DNA of 64,000 nt from the NCBI RefSeq assembly GCF_900591205.1, contig NZ_UUPU01000014.1:124001-188000 (forward strand), written 5' to 3'. The notes beneath the pieces are model-generated. The model saw nothing but the letters and a program-made list of their open reading frames with translations. It searched no databases and was not told the origin of the DNA. Made by a program: the position numbers and the translations under genes. This DNA is from Pseudomonas viridiflava. GTDB lineage: Bacteria; Pseudomonadota; Gammaproteobacteria; Pseudomonadales; Pseudomonadaceae. Positions within the stretch are counted from its first letter, which is position 1. The number at the start of each line of letters is the position of its first letter. Shown here one piece after another: positions 8,915-20,012 of the stretch.

Positions 8915-9490
8915 CTAACGCCAAAGCGTAGCTAGAAAACCAGCTGCTAGTCCGGTCGCGGCGCTTGCAGCAATCCACCAGCTACTGATCAGTCCTGAGT
9001 GCCAGACTTTGGCTGCCAGCATTCCGAAGCTGGCAATCCCTGTAATCCATTTAAAACGTGTTGCGACTTCAGCTACGCCACCGATAGCCACAGAGCTAGC
9101 GATGAGGCTCGTTTGCAAGGAATACGGTAGCTTTCGAAATTTCTTTCCAAATTTAGTTACTTCATAGAAGCTTGTGTAGAAATTATTTCCGTGGAAACTT
9201 ACCGCTTGGTGGACGACTTTGAGTAATTTAAGCTTGAAGGCAAGTTCAATTGACTTGTCACGGCGAAACCTCCAAGCCTTTGCGATTCTTTGTTCGTGAT
9301 GGGAGGCTTTCATTTCCATTGGCGAGTCGCAGTCAAACAACACTTCGCAACCGATTATCCGATGTGCTTCGCTATTGAGTCGCGAGTGGTGATGTTCTGT
9401 TAATCCGACACCGCGTTCGATTAAATCAATGCTGCAGGCAATCAAGTGCCGCCTCATCCAAATTGTAAATTTACCGTTCACTTTTGACAT
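8915..9490 (-). CDS. hypothetical protein with C-terminal hydrophobic segments
   Basis: The family is not recognised. The frame extends upstream to 9652, but the first plausible ATG gives a product starting MSKVNGKFTIW (191 aa). The middle is basic and helical (KASHHEQRIAKAWRFRRDK). The C-terminal 70 residues contain two or three hydrophobic stretches (SLIASSVAIGGVAEVA, WWIAASAATGLAAGFLATLW), suggesting membrane anchoring. No strong ribosome binding site is seen, so the start is uncertain. Confidence 0.4.
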   Translation of the reverse strand: MSKVNGKFTIWMRRHLIACSIDLIERGVGLTEHHHSRLNSEAHRIIGCEVLFDCDSPMEMKASHHEQRIAKAWRFRRDKSIELAFKLKLLKVVHQAVSFHGNNFYTSFYEVTKFGKKFRKLPYSLQTSLIASSVAIGGVAEVATRFKWITGIASFGMLAAKVWHSGLISSWWIAASAATGLAAGFLATLWR

Positions 9491-10033
9491 GTGTCTGATT
9501 TTCTTTGTCCGGTGATTCGTCGTTGTGGTGCCAGCAATAGAAGCCGCGAACACGGGTTTGGAGCTGTGGCATGGATCGTCTCGCACCGTACCCAGTGCCA
9601 CTTTCGTTGTCCAGTGGAGCATAGCGGCCCGCACTTGAGCGTCTCCGCGCACTTAACAGAGGAGTGCGCTCCAGCGTTGAACCCCTTTGATCAATTCTTT
9701 TTTGGATCGACAATAGGGCGAAATGCGCAAGGTCTAGCAGCGTACGTGGCATAGATCGTATAGGCACAACGGTTCCAGACATCGAGGCAGCAACCCCGTT
9801 TCCTTCACGAGGCCTTTGAGGCAGCTATCTTTGGTCGAGCACCAGGCAAGCCGCCTTACGCTTGAAAGGCGGAGTGAAGGTACGTCGTTGTCTGCTCATC
9901 GAACACCTCTATATGGCGATCATTTTTGCTCAAAAAGGTATTCGGGGTTAGTAGGCCAGTACAGTCGAGGGGGTGGCGGTGGCTTACTCCTTAGGCTTGG
10001 CATGTCTTAGCATGCTGCAAGCTTCTCTCTGAA
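9491..10033. other. gene-free stretch
   Basis: Nothing recognised on either strand. Confidence 0.35.
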
Positions 10034-10576
10034 TCAGTCACTCTTCAGGGGCATCGACCGCTCCCAAAGAAACCCCACGGTTGACCGACTTATCCCAAGC
10101 CGCCTCGCGGTCTCTGATTTGCTCAAGCCAATCTCTTTGCACTCCTGCACTTGTTTCAGCTTTACCAGATTCAGTGGTCTAGCTGCAGGGCGCTTCACTA
10201 GATCAATTCCAGCAAGATGCGCGGCGATATCGTCGTCGCTGACGCGCTCTTGCAGCTTTTTCAACTCATCTGCGGCCTCTGCGAGCAAAGCCGAGGAGGG
10301 AGTTTTGTCCCGTGTCGAAAGGATGAGTGCCATGAAAGCCAAAGGGCTCATGCCAAGAGCCTCGGCAAGTTCTACGAATTTATCAATGGTAGGGCTGCTT
10401 TCGGCGTTCTCGATTTTGCTCAAGTATGTTCGCGATGCGGCATGGGCAAGGTTTTCCTGAGTGAAGCCTAGATTCCCTCGAACTGCTCGAACGACCGCTG
10501 CCAGTGCTGGCTTCAACAAGATGATGTCCTCAAAAGAGAGGATGTAGCCATGTTGTCGTGTACAGTTACACGTCAT
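10034..10576 (-). CDS. XRE-family transcriptional regulator with second C-terminal HTH
   Basis: A cro/cI-type helix-turn-helix is visible (VRGNLGFTQENLAHAA, then RTYLSKIENAESSPTIDKF). It is followed by a helical linker and a second, resolvase-like HTH at the C-terminus (GLSKSETARRLGISRSTVGF). The open frame extends to 10672, but the ATG at 10576 gives a compact 180-residue protein. The combination of an XRE domain and a resolvase-like HTH occurs in small Pseudomonas regulators of unknown target. It stands alone, with no obvious operon partner. Confidence 0.7.
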   Translation of the reverse strand: MTCNCTRQHGYILSFEDIILLKPALAAVVRAVRGNLGFTQENLAHAASRTYLSKIENAESSPTIDKFVELAEALGMSPLAFMALILSTRDKTPSSALLAEAADELKKLQERVSDDDIAAHLAGIDLVKRPAARPLNLVKLKQVQECKEIGLSKSETARRLGISRSTVGFLWERSMPLKSD

Positions 10577-10843
10577 ATGATGTATAAAACCGTACAGATT
10601 GCTGTCAGTGATCTCGCTTGCACTGGCCGGCGCGCTAATCAGCGGCGTGTAAGGGCACTGCGGGATCAGCATGCACAGCCCTTGGTATGGTTTTGCGTAC
10701 GCAGCGTGACTACGGTTGGAGGCTCACTCAATTCTTCCAATTATTTACTAAATCGCACCGCGTACAGCGAGCCTGCTGGGAGAGGAGGCGGTGTAATCGC
10801 TCGTCGTTCGTAATAGTTTTATCAATTGTCGAGAGTCAAGCAG

Positions 10844-11158
10844 ATGTCTAATTGTGATTGGGTGCCAGACCGCCGAGTGGTCGAGGAGCGTCAGGGCGCC
10901 CTCCTAGGTATGCCCCCAGAGGTCATCCGGGCACAGCACGTCGACTGGTCGGTCGTTGTCGACGCTTATCTTTTCAATGCTGCAAGGGTAGGGGAGCGAT
11001 ACGTCGCGCTTGTCTACAGCGACCAATCGGGAGTGTCTGAAAACGGTATGACAGTTGCGACACATCCTGTGCGGTGCGTCGACGAGAGGGATGGCTTCAA
11101 GCTGGTTCGTACTGTCGGAGGAGATCACTACGTGATCACAAGCGAGCACGACTGTTGA
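10844..11158 (+). CDS. small hypothetical protein
   Basis: The 104-residue product starting MSNCDWVPDRRVVEERQG has no recognised domain. Codon use matches the high-GC neighbours. A TTG at 10826 in the same frame is an alternative start. No transmembrane segment or signal peptide is evident. Confidence 0.45.
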   Translation: MSNCDWVPDRRVVEERQGALLGMPPEVIRAQHVDWSVVVDAYLFNAARVGERYVALVYSDQSGVSENGMTVATHPVRCVDERDGFKLVRTVGGDHYVITSEHDC

Positions 11159-11325
11159 AAGTCTAGAGGCCCCGATTATTTGTAGCACCGAGCCGTATGA
11201 AGAAAAGGATAGTTAACCTCAACTTCATTCCCAACGTTTACCGCATGAACGACGCCATCAGGCAGCGTACGATGGATCTTTCGATAGCCGCGCCTGTAGA
11301 GAATCAATGCGCATAAGGATGAAAA

Positions 11326-11823
11326 ATGGCTGACCTCGAAAAAATAACAGTGACAATAAAAAATTATGACGTTCAAGCGCAAGGCGATCTTGATGCTCTT
11401 TACAGCCGCGTGAGACTTGAAGATGAAAAAGGAGAGACCTTCTATTTTAAGCAGGTGGTTGTTCCGAAATACCTGAAAACTCATGGTGCGATGGCGACCG
11501 AGATTCCACGAACCTGGTATTTCAAAAGAACCTCCAAAAAGTCCATTGTGGTGCTAGCGTTTGAAAACAAAAACGGAAAAGTCGAATACGATTTGGATGA
11601 CATCCGCTTGATCGCTAGGTCGACAGTATTGAAAGGCGTGGTGTTCTCGCTCGGTTCAATTCCTGCGGCCATTATCGCTGCTACGGCCACATTCGGCCTT
11701 GGTCTGGTGATCATGCCAATGGGCCTCTGGTACGGATACAGGAACATCTTCAAGCTACCTGCAATGCTGAGTCGCAAGACACTCCTTAACGATTTTGCGC
11801 AGCACGGAATCATAGTTCGTTAA
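11326..11823 (+). CDS. hypothetical membrane protein
   Basis: The 165-aa protein has an N-terminal soluble beta-rich part of about 100 residues. One or two hydrophobic segments follow (VVFSLGSIPAAIIAATATFGL and LVIMPMGLWYGYRN), then a short cytosolic tail. A good AAGGA ribosome binding site precedes the ATG. Family not recognised. Confidence 0.6.
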   Translation: MADLEKITVTIKNYDVQAQGDLDALYSRVRLEDEKGETFYFKQVVVPKYLKTHGAMATEIPRTWYFKRTSKKSIVVLAFENKNGKVEYDLDDIRLIARSTVLKGVVFSLGSIPAAIIAATATFGLGLVIMPMGLWYGYRNIFKLPAMLSRKTLLNDFAQHGIIVR

Positions 11824-12026
11824 TTTCCACGAATGTCGATTGGACATGCGTTTCGGTTGCGGTAGTCGAGAGGCCGCTAACTTATGAAGCTGATCTTCTT
11901 GTCTCCCGTCCGACCTTCGCTTGTGTGGCGTAGCCTGAGCTTGCAATCCATGTATGAGGCTAACGGACAACTGCGCAGCATCCACTCAACTAACCATGAG
12001 TATTTACGTGCTCTCAGGGCGTCGTA

Positions 12027-12413
12027 ATGAGTGATATCTGGTTACGAGAACGGGAACGAAGGAAGGCGCTATGGCAGCTCGCTGAACTGGTACCAGGCGA
12101 TCAAAGCGCACGATCGATTATGGAACGATTGGATGAGCTTGAGCGACTTGATCATGAAGTTCCATTGAGCGCCTGGTATCTTGAGCACGCTGAGCTGGTT
12201 CGGCTGCCTAGGGATGCTCATCCCATAGGATGCTGGATTATTCGGGACGCGGACATTCCCGAACCTTGGAGATCCCGCTTCGCGGTGGCTCTGGGGCCAG
12301 CAGGTCGCGTGGAGGCAGGATTTTACTGGCATGATTGGACTGATTTTCTAGAGGCTTGGGCGCGCGAGGTCGCACACGTGGAACAACATCGATTGGCACT
12401 CGATGACGACTAA
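12027..12413 (+). CDS. hypothetical protein, first of an overlapping pair
   Basis: The 128-aa protein is soluble and rich in Arg, Glu and Trp (MSDIWLRERERRKALWQL). No domain is recognised. Its stop overlaps the start of the next gene by 11 bases, so the two are likely translationally coupled. Confidence 0.5.
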   Translation: MSDIWLRERERRKALWQLAELVPGDQSARSIMERLDELERLDHEVPLSAWYLEHAELVRLPRDAHPIGCWIIRDADIPEPWRSRFAVALGPAGRVEAGFYWHDWTDFLEAWAREVAHVEQHRLALDDD

Positions 12414-12966
12414 CAGCAATTTCCCGAATGTCTGCGATGTTGCTTCAGTGGATCAGAGTGGTCTCTTGAACTTGGGAAGCAGGGAATTAGTCCGCAGGAG
12501 GATGATGATGGAGAAGCACGTAAGAACGCTGGGGCGTGACAACCTGTCAGAACTCGAATCTGTTGAACGACTCGTCACGTCAATCGGGCCAGCGGCGTTC
12601 GAGGCCGATGTGCGTTTTTTATCGAGCCTGCACACCGTCGATACCGAGTCAGCTATCCAATCGATCAACCGCCTCACCCATCCCTCCCTAATCGGGATGA
12701 GCGAGACCCCCTTCCGAATTTTTCAACGGCTGTGTGACGAACTGGTGTTACGAGCGCCGGCGTTGCTTCAGCGCCCAAGTTATCGGTACAGAAATGGTGA
12801 TAGCACAGCAGTCCCTTTTGAGCTCTGGTTGGCCGTAGTCCGGCATGCTAGAGCGCATTTTGACCCAGCAGGGTTGGATGCGGATTTTTTGGTCGCGAGG
12901 ATGCGGGAGGGGGAGTCGAGCAGGGAGGCCTTCGATGCCCTTATTGCTTCGAAGCGCCCCAAGTGA
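12403..12966 (+). CDS. hypothetical protein, second of an overlapping pair
   Basis: The 187-aa product has no recognised domain and no membrane segment. Its ATG lies inside the last codons of the preceding gene. A later start at one of the Met codons near residues 34-36 is possible, because the first 30 residues look unlike the rest. Confidence 0.45.
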   Translation: MTTNSNFPNVCDVASVDQSGLLNLGSRELVRRRMMMEKHVRTLGRDNLSELESVERLVTSIGPAAFEADVRFLSSLHTVDTESAIQSINRLTHPSLIGMSETPFRIFQRLCDELVLRAPALLQRPSYRYRNGDSTAVPFELWLAVVRHARAHFDPAGLDADFLVARMREGESSREAFDALIASKRPK

Positions 12967-13000
12967 TGGCAGACATCGACAGCGATGCCGTTGGTGCATG

Positions 13001-13021
13001 TAAACGACTGAGCGTCGTTTA
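13001..13021. terminator. hairpin between convergent genes
   Basis: TAAACGAC and GTCGTTTA form a perfect 8-base stem with a 5-base loop, between the stop of the + strand hypothetical gene and the SH3 gene on the - strand. It is a probable bidirectional terminator, though it lacks a long T run. Confidence 0.45.
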
Positions 13022-13071
13022 ACTGGCATTCGGTGTGAACGCTGCAACTGGTTACAGTGGTGAATAGCAGA

Positions 13072-13623
13072 TCAGACTCCGTACCGCTTATTACCGCCGG
13101 AGGTAATGCAGTACCGACCGCCCCGAGGCCCAATACACACATTTCCAGAGGAGCAGGGGCATGAGGAACCGTAAGCTGGAGCCTGTTGGCGGGCAGGCTG
13201 TGCTGGTTGAGTCACTGGTATGGGTCTCGACACGACGTAGCAGCCCGACCCGCTGCAAAGGCTCTTGGAAGAAAGCCATTTCGAAGATTGCCCATCAATG
13301 CTGATGCGCGCCCATTCATTGCGCGTTTCAAAAACCCGAACCTTGTCACCGCGTTTCAATTTATTAATGACTTTTCCGCCTGGTTGATCACGGACATTGA
13401 GATTGTCAGCGCTTACGAAATGCTCACTTGCAGAGTCCGAAGCTGGGGGCGGTGTGGGTGCTGACAGAGATGTCGGCGTGTTAGGCGTCAATGTGCTCGG
13501 ACTACTCAGAGCGCTCGGCTGTATCTGGGCGGGGGGCGTGTCTTTCTTTCCCATTGCCCACAGGACGGCGAACAAAATCAGAAGCGGAACAAACCATGAC
13601 TGGGGCTTCTTGCGCATGTCCAT
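13072..13623 (-). CDS. membrane-anchored SH3-domain protein
   Basis: The start MDMRKKPQSW follows a GGTGAG ribosome binding site. One N-terminal membrane helix (FVPLLILFAVLWAMG) leads to a proline/serine/threonine-rich linker. A bacterial SH3 (SH3b) domain follows at about residues 70-120 (LNVRDQPGGKVINKLKRGD, then WARIS and WLSSKSLC). The Cys-rich tail (SSCPCSSGNVCIGPRGGRYC) resembles small extracytoplasmic motifs seen with this domain. SH3b domains usually bind cell-wall peptides or act in envelope sensing. The exact role is unknown. Confidence 0.7.
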   Translation of the reverse strand: MDMRKKPQSWFVPLLILFAVLWAMGKKDTPPAQIQPSALSSPSTLTPNTPTSLSAPTPPPASDSASEHFVSADNLNVRDQPGGKVINKLKRGDKVRVFETRNEWARISIDGQSSKWLSSKSLCSGSGCYVVSRPIPVTQPAQPARQQAPAYGSSCPCSSGNVCIGPRGGRYCITSGGNKRYGV

Positions 13624-14879
13624 TGCTCTCACCGGTTTAGAAATACAACGGCTGTCATCCTGACCAACCTGATGTCATCGAGTTACCGCGAGCTTAGCCA
13701 CTTTCGCACTTTTTTGCAGTCTGTCTATTCTCCAATGCTTGGGCATTCATATTCACGCCCGCTGATAGTTGTGGCCTTCTTGTCGGATTCACCGCCTCGC
13801 GACTCGCTGCGCGGGACTCATCCGTCAGCATTAACTATGTAGGTAGGTATGGAGACGAGGTGAGCATTCTTGCTTAAGCTGTGGAGTATGGAAATTTCTT
13901 CCCTTTGCTGCTGCTCGCCCCGAGTGCGTGAGGCTGCCTTTTGTGAATCTCTCCCGGCAAACAAAATAGGGGCATTACATCATTTGCGACTTGAATGGGA
14001 GGAACGACCGAATATGCCAGGATGACACTGAAGGGCTTAGGAAACGCGTCAAGCAAGCTCCTAACCTCGGATTGGCGTACCGAGAAAGGGCTAGGAACCC
14101 AGCCTTCGCGTCGCCCTCTGAGCCCGCAGCCCGCTCCAGCCTCAAACCATAGGGTAGCCCGCGTGGAGCATGTCAGTTGCCCACTGTGAACCTCGTTCGG
14201 ACTGCGTCGGAACATTCGAAGGTGTTAACCTACTTTTTGACCTGTAAACCAAAGCGGTTAACAGTTTATAAAAGTGGTTAACAAGGTCGATCAGGTTGTT
14301 TAGTTGTGAGCTTTTCAGTCGCCTCATTGTGGCTTTCTAGACTTGGTGGCCACGCCCATAACGCTTTTTTGACTGACTCTGGGTCGCTGGGCACTAAGCG
14401 TTTGAAGCGAATGAGCAGAAAATGTCCGACGTAGCTTTGGGATGCAGTGAGCGTGCCTGCGCGCTTCCATATCTTCAAGGCGGATCCGCCGTGCTTTAAT
14501 CGAATATTGCGTATTGATCGGCGGCCGAGAGGGCGAGGCATTGGAGGTTGAGCAGGAGGCGCTGGTCTGGTCGAGCGCGGTTTCGCATTTTGGCGCAGCG
14601 CTGACGGCGATAGTGGCTGATGCAGTGAACAGTTTTCGTCGCAAACCTGGGCTGGACAGCCTGACACGCATCTACAAAACCAACGTGGGGGCGCAGGCCT
14701 TCATTTCGCTCGAGTTAGTGCTACCCAAAGCGAATGTTCCAGACCCGCAAGCCAGCTATCTCCACATCCGCCAGCAGTTGCGGTCTCACGTGACATACCA
14801 GGTGCTTAAGCGACTCGTCGACGACCGGGCGGCACCGCCTGAGCTCCGAGATACCTTCTTTTCGATTGATCTTGGACTC
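13624..14879. other. long stretch without recognisable intact gene
   Basis: Open frames at 14514-14882 (+, with GAQAFISLELVLP) and 14278-14667 (-) exist, but I recognise neither family and they overlap on opposite strands. GGTTAAC-type motifs recur at 14223-14283 (three copies in about 60 bp). It probably consists of decayed accessory DNA next to the IS66 remnant. Confidence 0.4.
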
Positions 14880-15410
14880 TGACCGCAGATCGATCGTTGG
14901 TTCTATTTGGCGAAGTGATACCCAGCTCGAAGCTGGCATTGTAGCCAGCGAAGTCATCGCAGACCAGCTTGCCGTTCCCGGAGCCAAGTAAGTTACGCGC
15001 ATGCTCGCCAGTACTGCTGGCGCTGAAGTCGTAGACCACGGCCTAGAGTGCCGAGAATGGCGTACTGCTGTAGGCCCAAACGTAAGCGCTGTGGGTTTTC
15101 TTCTCTCCTGGCGCCAGCATTTGTACCTGCGTTTCATCGGCGTGGACAACGCGCTGGGCCAATACTGCGCAGCGCATCGACCAGCGGCTGAAGCTGCACG
15201 CCGGTTTGAACCACCCACTGTGTCAATGTCGAGCACGGGATGGCCAGGCCGGCACGGCCGAAGATCTTTTCCTGTCGATAAAGGGGCAGGTGGTCGCGAA
15301 TTTAGCCAACTTCATGTGCGCCAGCAGGCCGGCAGAGGGGGCGCCCTTATCGAACACCTGCGGCGGTAGCGGCGTCTGGATTAGCATTTCGCACTGCAGG
15401 CAGGCCATTT
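14880..15410 (-). pseudogene. IS66 transposase (TnpC) remnant
   Basis: Broken frames on the - strand match the IS66 transposase encoded at 45689-47250: LIQTPLPPQVFDKGAPSAGLLAH in one frame and VYDFSASSTGEHARN with GKLVCDDFAGYNASFEL in another. Both ends of the gene and its tnpA/tnpB partners are missing and several frameshifts are present, so it cannot be active. Confidence 0.75.
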
Positions 15411-16015
15411 CCCATGCACATGCTGTTTACTTAAGTCGACAGACGCCACAGGGCGACTATGAACTACGTGTAAGAGAAAGTTTCTGAGCATGGAAATCAG
15501 ACGCCTGATTCAAGCGATCTATCATCAGCAAATCAAAGGAACCATCGGTGATCATTTTTGTGAGATCAGCCGGTCATCTTCGGAAAAACTGTTCTTGATG
15601 CGACAAAACGGTCAGAATTGCGACAACTTCAATACCCCCCCCCTCTTGAAAATTTTAAAGCGAGACGGAGCTTTATATTTGAGAGCAAGAGAAAAGCGGC
15701 AGTGGCCCAGCCACCGCTTTTCCGCCAGGATACCACCGGCTTTTGAGTCTGATATTTACGACTTCCAGATCACAAAGTTTTGAGCCCTTGTTTGCCTTGC
15801 CGGTAGGCATGGCGCGGGGTGCTAGGGGGATCGGTTTTTAGGGCCGTAAGGCCCAACTTTCTCTTTGAATACAAACAAAAGTTCACTCAAGATTTTTTTG
15901 AGCGGAATGACTCCGCTTAAAATCGTACCCACCTCATCCAACGCGTCACAGTGGTCTTTCAGCATGAGGAGAGGGTGGTGCTGTCGCTGGTCGGCGATAT
16001 CCGAGACGATGAACC
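15411..16015. other. gene-free stretch with hairpins
   Basis: Nothing is recognised apart from the hairpin at 15692-15721. A 97-residue open frame at 15490-15783 has no family resemblance. Confidence 0.35.
15692..15721. terminator. strong hairpin, terminator-like
   Basis: AAAAGCGG and CCGCTTTT enclose an inner GTGGC/GCCAC stem, so it is A-rich before and T-rich after. No gene ends directly next to it, suggesting it belonged to a lost gene. Confidence 0.5.
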
Positions 16016-16260
16016 TCAGCCTCTGATAATCCCCTCAACGCGCTGTTCCTGGGGCTTGGTGTAGCACTTAACCCGGACATAGAGGCTGTGCAAGGACACA
16101 CCCAATCGTGCAGCCTCCTCCGAGACAGAAAACCGCTTCTCGGACACTTGCTTGACCGCCTGGATTTTGAATTCTTCGGGATAACGCTGGTTGCTCATGG
16201 CACCTCCTAATGGGCCTCATTTTAAGGCTTGGAGGTGTCTACGAAACTAGGGGCGATTCA
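16016..16260 (-). pseudogene. IS3-family OrfA remnant with terminal repeat
   Basis: The 60-residue frame starts MSNQRYPEEFKIQAVKQV and contains an HTH (FSVSEEAARLGVSLHSLYV), typical of IS3-family OrfA, but it ends after about 60 of roughly 95 residues and orfB is absent. The element end lies near 16230-16260; read on the - strand it begins TGAATCGCCCC. The same end sequence occurs at 59496. The remnant lies 250 bases upstream of an MCP gene. Confidence 0.8.
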
Positions 16261-16512
16261 GTGCAAATTATTTTTGCATTAAAAGTAACTTGGTCAGTGT
16301 TCACTGGGCATCTCCATAACCCCGCAACAACCATAACCTGAATCTTATTTCACTCTAGACTTTGGAACAAAGTCCCAGTATTCACATCTAGCAACACAAT
16401 TTATAAGATAAAACACCAGCCTTTTCGGGCTACATTAAATTACTCGACGAACGGTACTTAAGTGCACGTGGCGAGTGACGACATAGCTGACAATTCAAAC
16501 GAGGCTGTCATT

Positions 16513-18141
16513 ATGATTTTGCGAAAACTCAATCTTGCTCCACGCTCGGCTCTATGCTTCGGTTTCTTTTGTCTGATGATAATTGCGCTAGGCATCATCG
16601 CTCTGAAGCAGGCGTCGAGCTTGAAGGATTCTGAAAGCTTCGTTGAGACGAATGTCGTACCCAGCATATTCATACTTGGCGTAATTGACAGGGAGTTCGT
16701 AAGCATCAGAGGTAGCAACGCACGATTGCGAAACCCTGTGGAGCCAGAGAGCCGAAAAGCCCAAGCCTCAGAAGAATTGAAGAAGGCTAGAGTAAACATT
16801 CAGAATTTGCTTTCGAATTTGCAGCCGCTGATCGTAACCCCGATAGGCAAGCAGAAAATTGATGAGCTCTCAAAAAGCCTTTCCAGCTATCAGGTGGTGC
16901 AAGATCAATACCTGTCTCTGATTTCATCAGGAAATTTAGATGAAGCAGTCAAACTTTCCAGCGAGTCGATGAAGCAATCTGCTGACGCCGTTGAGAGCGA
17001 TATCAAAGCAATGATAGACGTTAACAATAATAAAGCTAAACGCGCTGGGGAGGAGGCGAGCCGAATCTATGAACAAGCTAAATTGATCGTTGTTGGTTTT
17101 ATATTGATCAGTACCTTGGCCGCTATTGTACTAGCTTTGATGTACACCCGAAGTATTACCAGTCCGGTCAGTCAATCATTAGCCATTGCTGAGCGTATTG
17201 CGAAAAACGACCTTACCGGATTTATTGAAGCGCAAGGACACGATGAATTGGCCAGGCTTATGCGGGCTCTAAGCACCATGCAACACGGTCTACGAAATAC
17301 CCTTTCCTTGATATCTGATTCCTCCAACCAGCTGGCGTCGACTTCTGAAGAAATGCATGCTGTCACCGAAGACGCAAATAAAGGCATGCTGCGTCAAAAT
17401 AACGAAGTTGAAATGGCAGCAACTGCCGTCACTGAGATGAGTGCAGCGGTAGAAGAGGTGGCTAGGAATGCCTCGCAAGCTTCCGAAGCAGCTAATCGAT
17501 CCAACTCCGCCGCGTTGGCTGGCCGTGCACGTGTCGATGAAACCGTGCAGGCCATTAGCCTGATGGTCGCAAATGTTGAAGACGCATCCCAAGAGGTAAA
17601 AGGGCTCGCCGTAATGGCGACCGACATCAGCAAGGTTTTGGACGTGATACGTGCTATCGCCGAACAGACCAATCTTCTTGCGTTGAATGCGGCAATCGAA
17701 GCTGCACGTGCCGGTGAGGCGGGTCGAGGCTTCGCCGTAGTCGCTGATGAAGTCAGAGCTTTGGCTCATCGTACACAGCAATCAACTAGTGAAATTGAGC
17801 AGATGATCAGCTCAATTCAAAAAGGCACTGGATCTGCTGTGTCTGCAATGACTCACACCAACACTCAAGCCCAGAAGACGCTGGACACTGCTCAAGGCGC
17901 TGGTTCCGCGTTGGTGGAGATTACTGAATCTATCGACAATATTACTGAGCGCAACGTCCTGATCGCGACTGCATCGGAAGAGCAGGCTCAGGTTGCAAGG
18001 GAGGTAGATCGTAGCCTGGTGAGTATCCGTGACCTTTCAAATCAAGCGGCAGAAGGCTCCAGTCAGACAGCTATTGCAACGTCCGAGCTCACAAAACTAG
18101 CGGTCGAATTGAACAGGTTGGTCAAGCAATTTCAAATGTAG
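16513..18141 (+). CDS. methyl-accepting chemotaxis protein
   Basis: The 542-aa receptor starts [17 protein letters not shown]; the frame runs on upstream to 16462. It has TM1 ([17 protein letters not shown]), a four-helix-bundle-type periplasmic domain of about 150 residues, TM2 ([20 protein letters not shown]), a HAMP domain, and a cytoplasmic signalling coiled coil with the hallmark hairpin [20 protein letters not shown]. It is paralogous over its whole length to the - strand MCP at 30928-32562. The ligand is unknown. It would signal through CheA/CheW encoded elsewhere. Confidence 0.88.
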   Translation: MILRKLNLAPRSALCFGFFCLMIIALGIIALKQASSLKDSESFVETNVVPSIFILGVIDREFVSIRGSNARLRNPVEPESRKAQASEELKKARVNIQNLLSNLQPLIVTPIGKQKIDELSKSLSSYQVVQDQYLSLISSGNLDEAVKLSSESMKQSADAVESDIKAMIDVNNNKAKRAGEEASRIYEQAKLIVVGFILISTLAAIVLALMYTRSITSPVSQSLAIAERIAKNDLTGFIEAQGHDELARLMRALSTMQHGLRNTLSLISDSSNQLASTSEEMHAVTEDANKGMLRQNNEVEMAATAVTEMSAAVEEVARNASQASEAANRSNSAALAGRARVDETVQAISLMVANVEDASQEVKGLAVMATDISKVLDVIRAIAEQTNLLALNAAIEAARAGEAGRGFAVVADEVRALAHRTQQSTSEIEQMISSIQKGTGSAVSAMTHTNTQAQKTLDTAQGAGSALVEITESIDNITERNVLIATASEEQAQVAREVDRSLVSIRDLSNQAAEGSSQTAIATSELTKLAVELNRLVKQFQM

Positions 18142-18191
18142 TGATAGCCTTCTTTACTGGACGGTTGTGTGCAGAGGATCTGTGCCAATGA

Positions 18192-19817
18192 TATGCAGCT
18201 GTATACAAGCAGTCTGAGGGTGCCTTCGGCGACTGGAACGATCAGCTCACCGAGACGTTGAACTTCGTGTACTACGTATCGGCCACGTCGGGCATGGTGC
18301 TGGATGAAGATTACGCATCGTTGTTCATGATCGATCAGAGCACCTTGAGGCTGCCGCGACAAATCAATATCGTCGGGCAATTGCGCGGGCTGGCCAGCGG
18401 GCTACATGACGGGCAAACGTTGAGTGCGGGTGCGCGCAGCGTTATCAAATCGATGCTCAAAAATGAGTTACTCATCCATAAAGAACTTCAGCAAAGCCTG
18501 GCACTATTGCGCCGCAGAGAACCCACCCTCTCTGATAGTATTCAGGCACCGATAACCAGTGCTTTTACGAGCCTGGACAGCTTTCGCGCCGACCTTGAGG
18601 TATTGATTGGCGCACCAAGCGACACCATCAATGGCGTGCAGAACTTGCCGGCCAAGGGCAATGCGGTGGTGGCTGAGTTGTATAAGGCGCAAGACACTCT
18701 ACAAGACGCACTTTTAAATGCGCTTGAACGCCGAGTTCAGGAAAAAATTTCGGAACGGCTATTGATTCTAGGCATGTTTGTGGTTCTGGGCCTGTTGTTG
18801 GTGTATGTGTTCAGCGGCATCTACAGCGCCATGCGTCGCACTATCAACGATGTTTTGATTGCCACCCAACTCATTGCTCAGGGCGACTTGAGCGTGCGCA
18901 TTCAAGTGCGCGGCAAAGATGAAATGGCCGACATGGGCAACGGCCTCAACCATATGGTGCAAGCCTTTAGCGCCTCGCTGGCTCAGGTCGAGCGTAGTTC
19001 ACAATCGGTCTCCGATGCAGCGCAGCGCATTGGCGTGTCGATTGACCGGGCTAAACGCGCAATTAGCGCACAGCAAAGCGAAACCGAACAAGTCGCTACA
19101 GCTATCAACGAGATGACCACCAGCGTTGCAGACGTGGCGCAAAACACCGAGGGTGCCGCCCACGCCGCTGAGCACGCCAGCCAGTCGTCCAACACCGGCC
19201 TGGCGAAGATGCAGGAAACCCGCGTGACTATTGAAGCCTTGGCCGATGAGGTAGAGCGCAGTGCGCAAAAGGTTTCGGCGCTTGCGCAACACAGCCAGCA
19301 GATCGGCGGCGTTATTGAGGTGATCCGTAACATTGCTGATCAAACAAACCTGTTGGCGTTGAACGCGGCTATTGAAGCGGCCCGCGCCGGTGAGCAGGGT
19401 CGAGGATTCGCGGTGGTCGCCGACGAGGTCAGAACTCTGGCCTCGCGCACACAAAACTCAACCGAAGAGATCCGCCGGATTATCCAAGAGCTGCAACTGG
19501 CGACAGGCGACGCCGTCGAGCAAATGAAAGCGGGAAAACTGCGCGCGCAGGAATGCATCGAATCCGCTGATCAGGCCTCGACCAGCCTGGATGCAATCAA
19601 TGAGGGCGTTGAGCAAATGGTAGGAATGAACACCCAGATAGCCAGCGCGGCGGTTCAGCAGCATGCTGTCTCTGAGGATATCAATCGCAATGTGACCGAG
19701 ATTCGTAACGGTAGCGTCGCGCTGATGGAGGGCATAGAGGACAACGCTGTAACTGCGGATGAGCTTTTGCTGTTGGCAGGGGAACTGCGTAATGTCTTTT
19801 CGCGTTTCAAGCTATAG
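18192..19817 (+). pseudogene. 5'-truncated MCP, partial copy of the receptor at 42999
   Basis: From 18231 on, the sequence is nearly identical to the MCP at 42999-45023, starting at its residue ~150 ([12 protein letters not shown]). TM1, the first half of the sensor domain and the start codon region are missing; the first in-frame initiator is a TTG at 18258 and a stop lies at 18189. TM2, HAMP and the signalling domain are intact, with [20 protein letters not shown]. If translated it would be a one-TM receptor without a complete sensor. It lies 117 bases after another MCP and upstream of an mvaT copy, matching the order at 42999-45573. Confidence 0.8.
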
Positions 19818-20012
19818 CCGGCACTGGGAAGGGGGCAGCTTCTATTTCTAGGGTTCCCCAGCCTTTACTTCCGCACCTACCGATAGCGCGTTGATCCAAT
19901 TACAAACGAAGGAAACCCAAGCATTTCATAGAATCGAATAGTTGAGTCTTCTCATTCATTCAAGTGTCTGTTCTGTTGTAACGTGACAATACTAATTGCT
20001 CAGGAAGCTCCC

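Noticed and set aside
14514..14882. A 122-residue + strand frame with a plausible C-terminal segment (GAQAFISLELVLP)
   Set aside because: It lies between transposon remnants, overlaps frames on the other strand, and I could not place it in a family; reported only as part of the gap.
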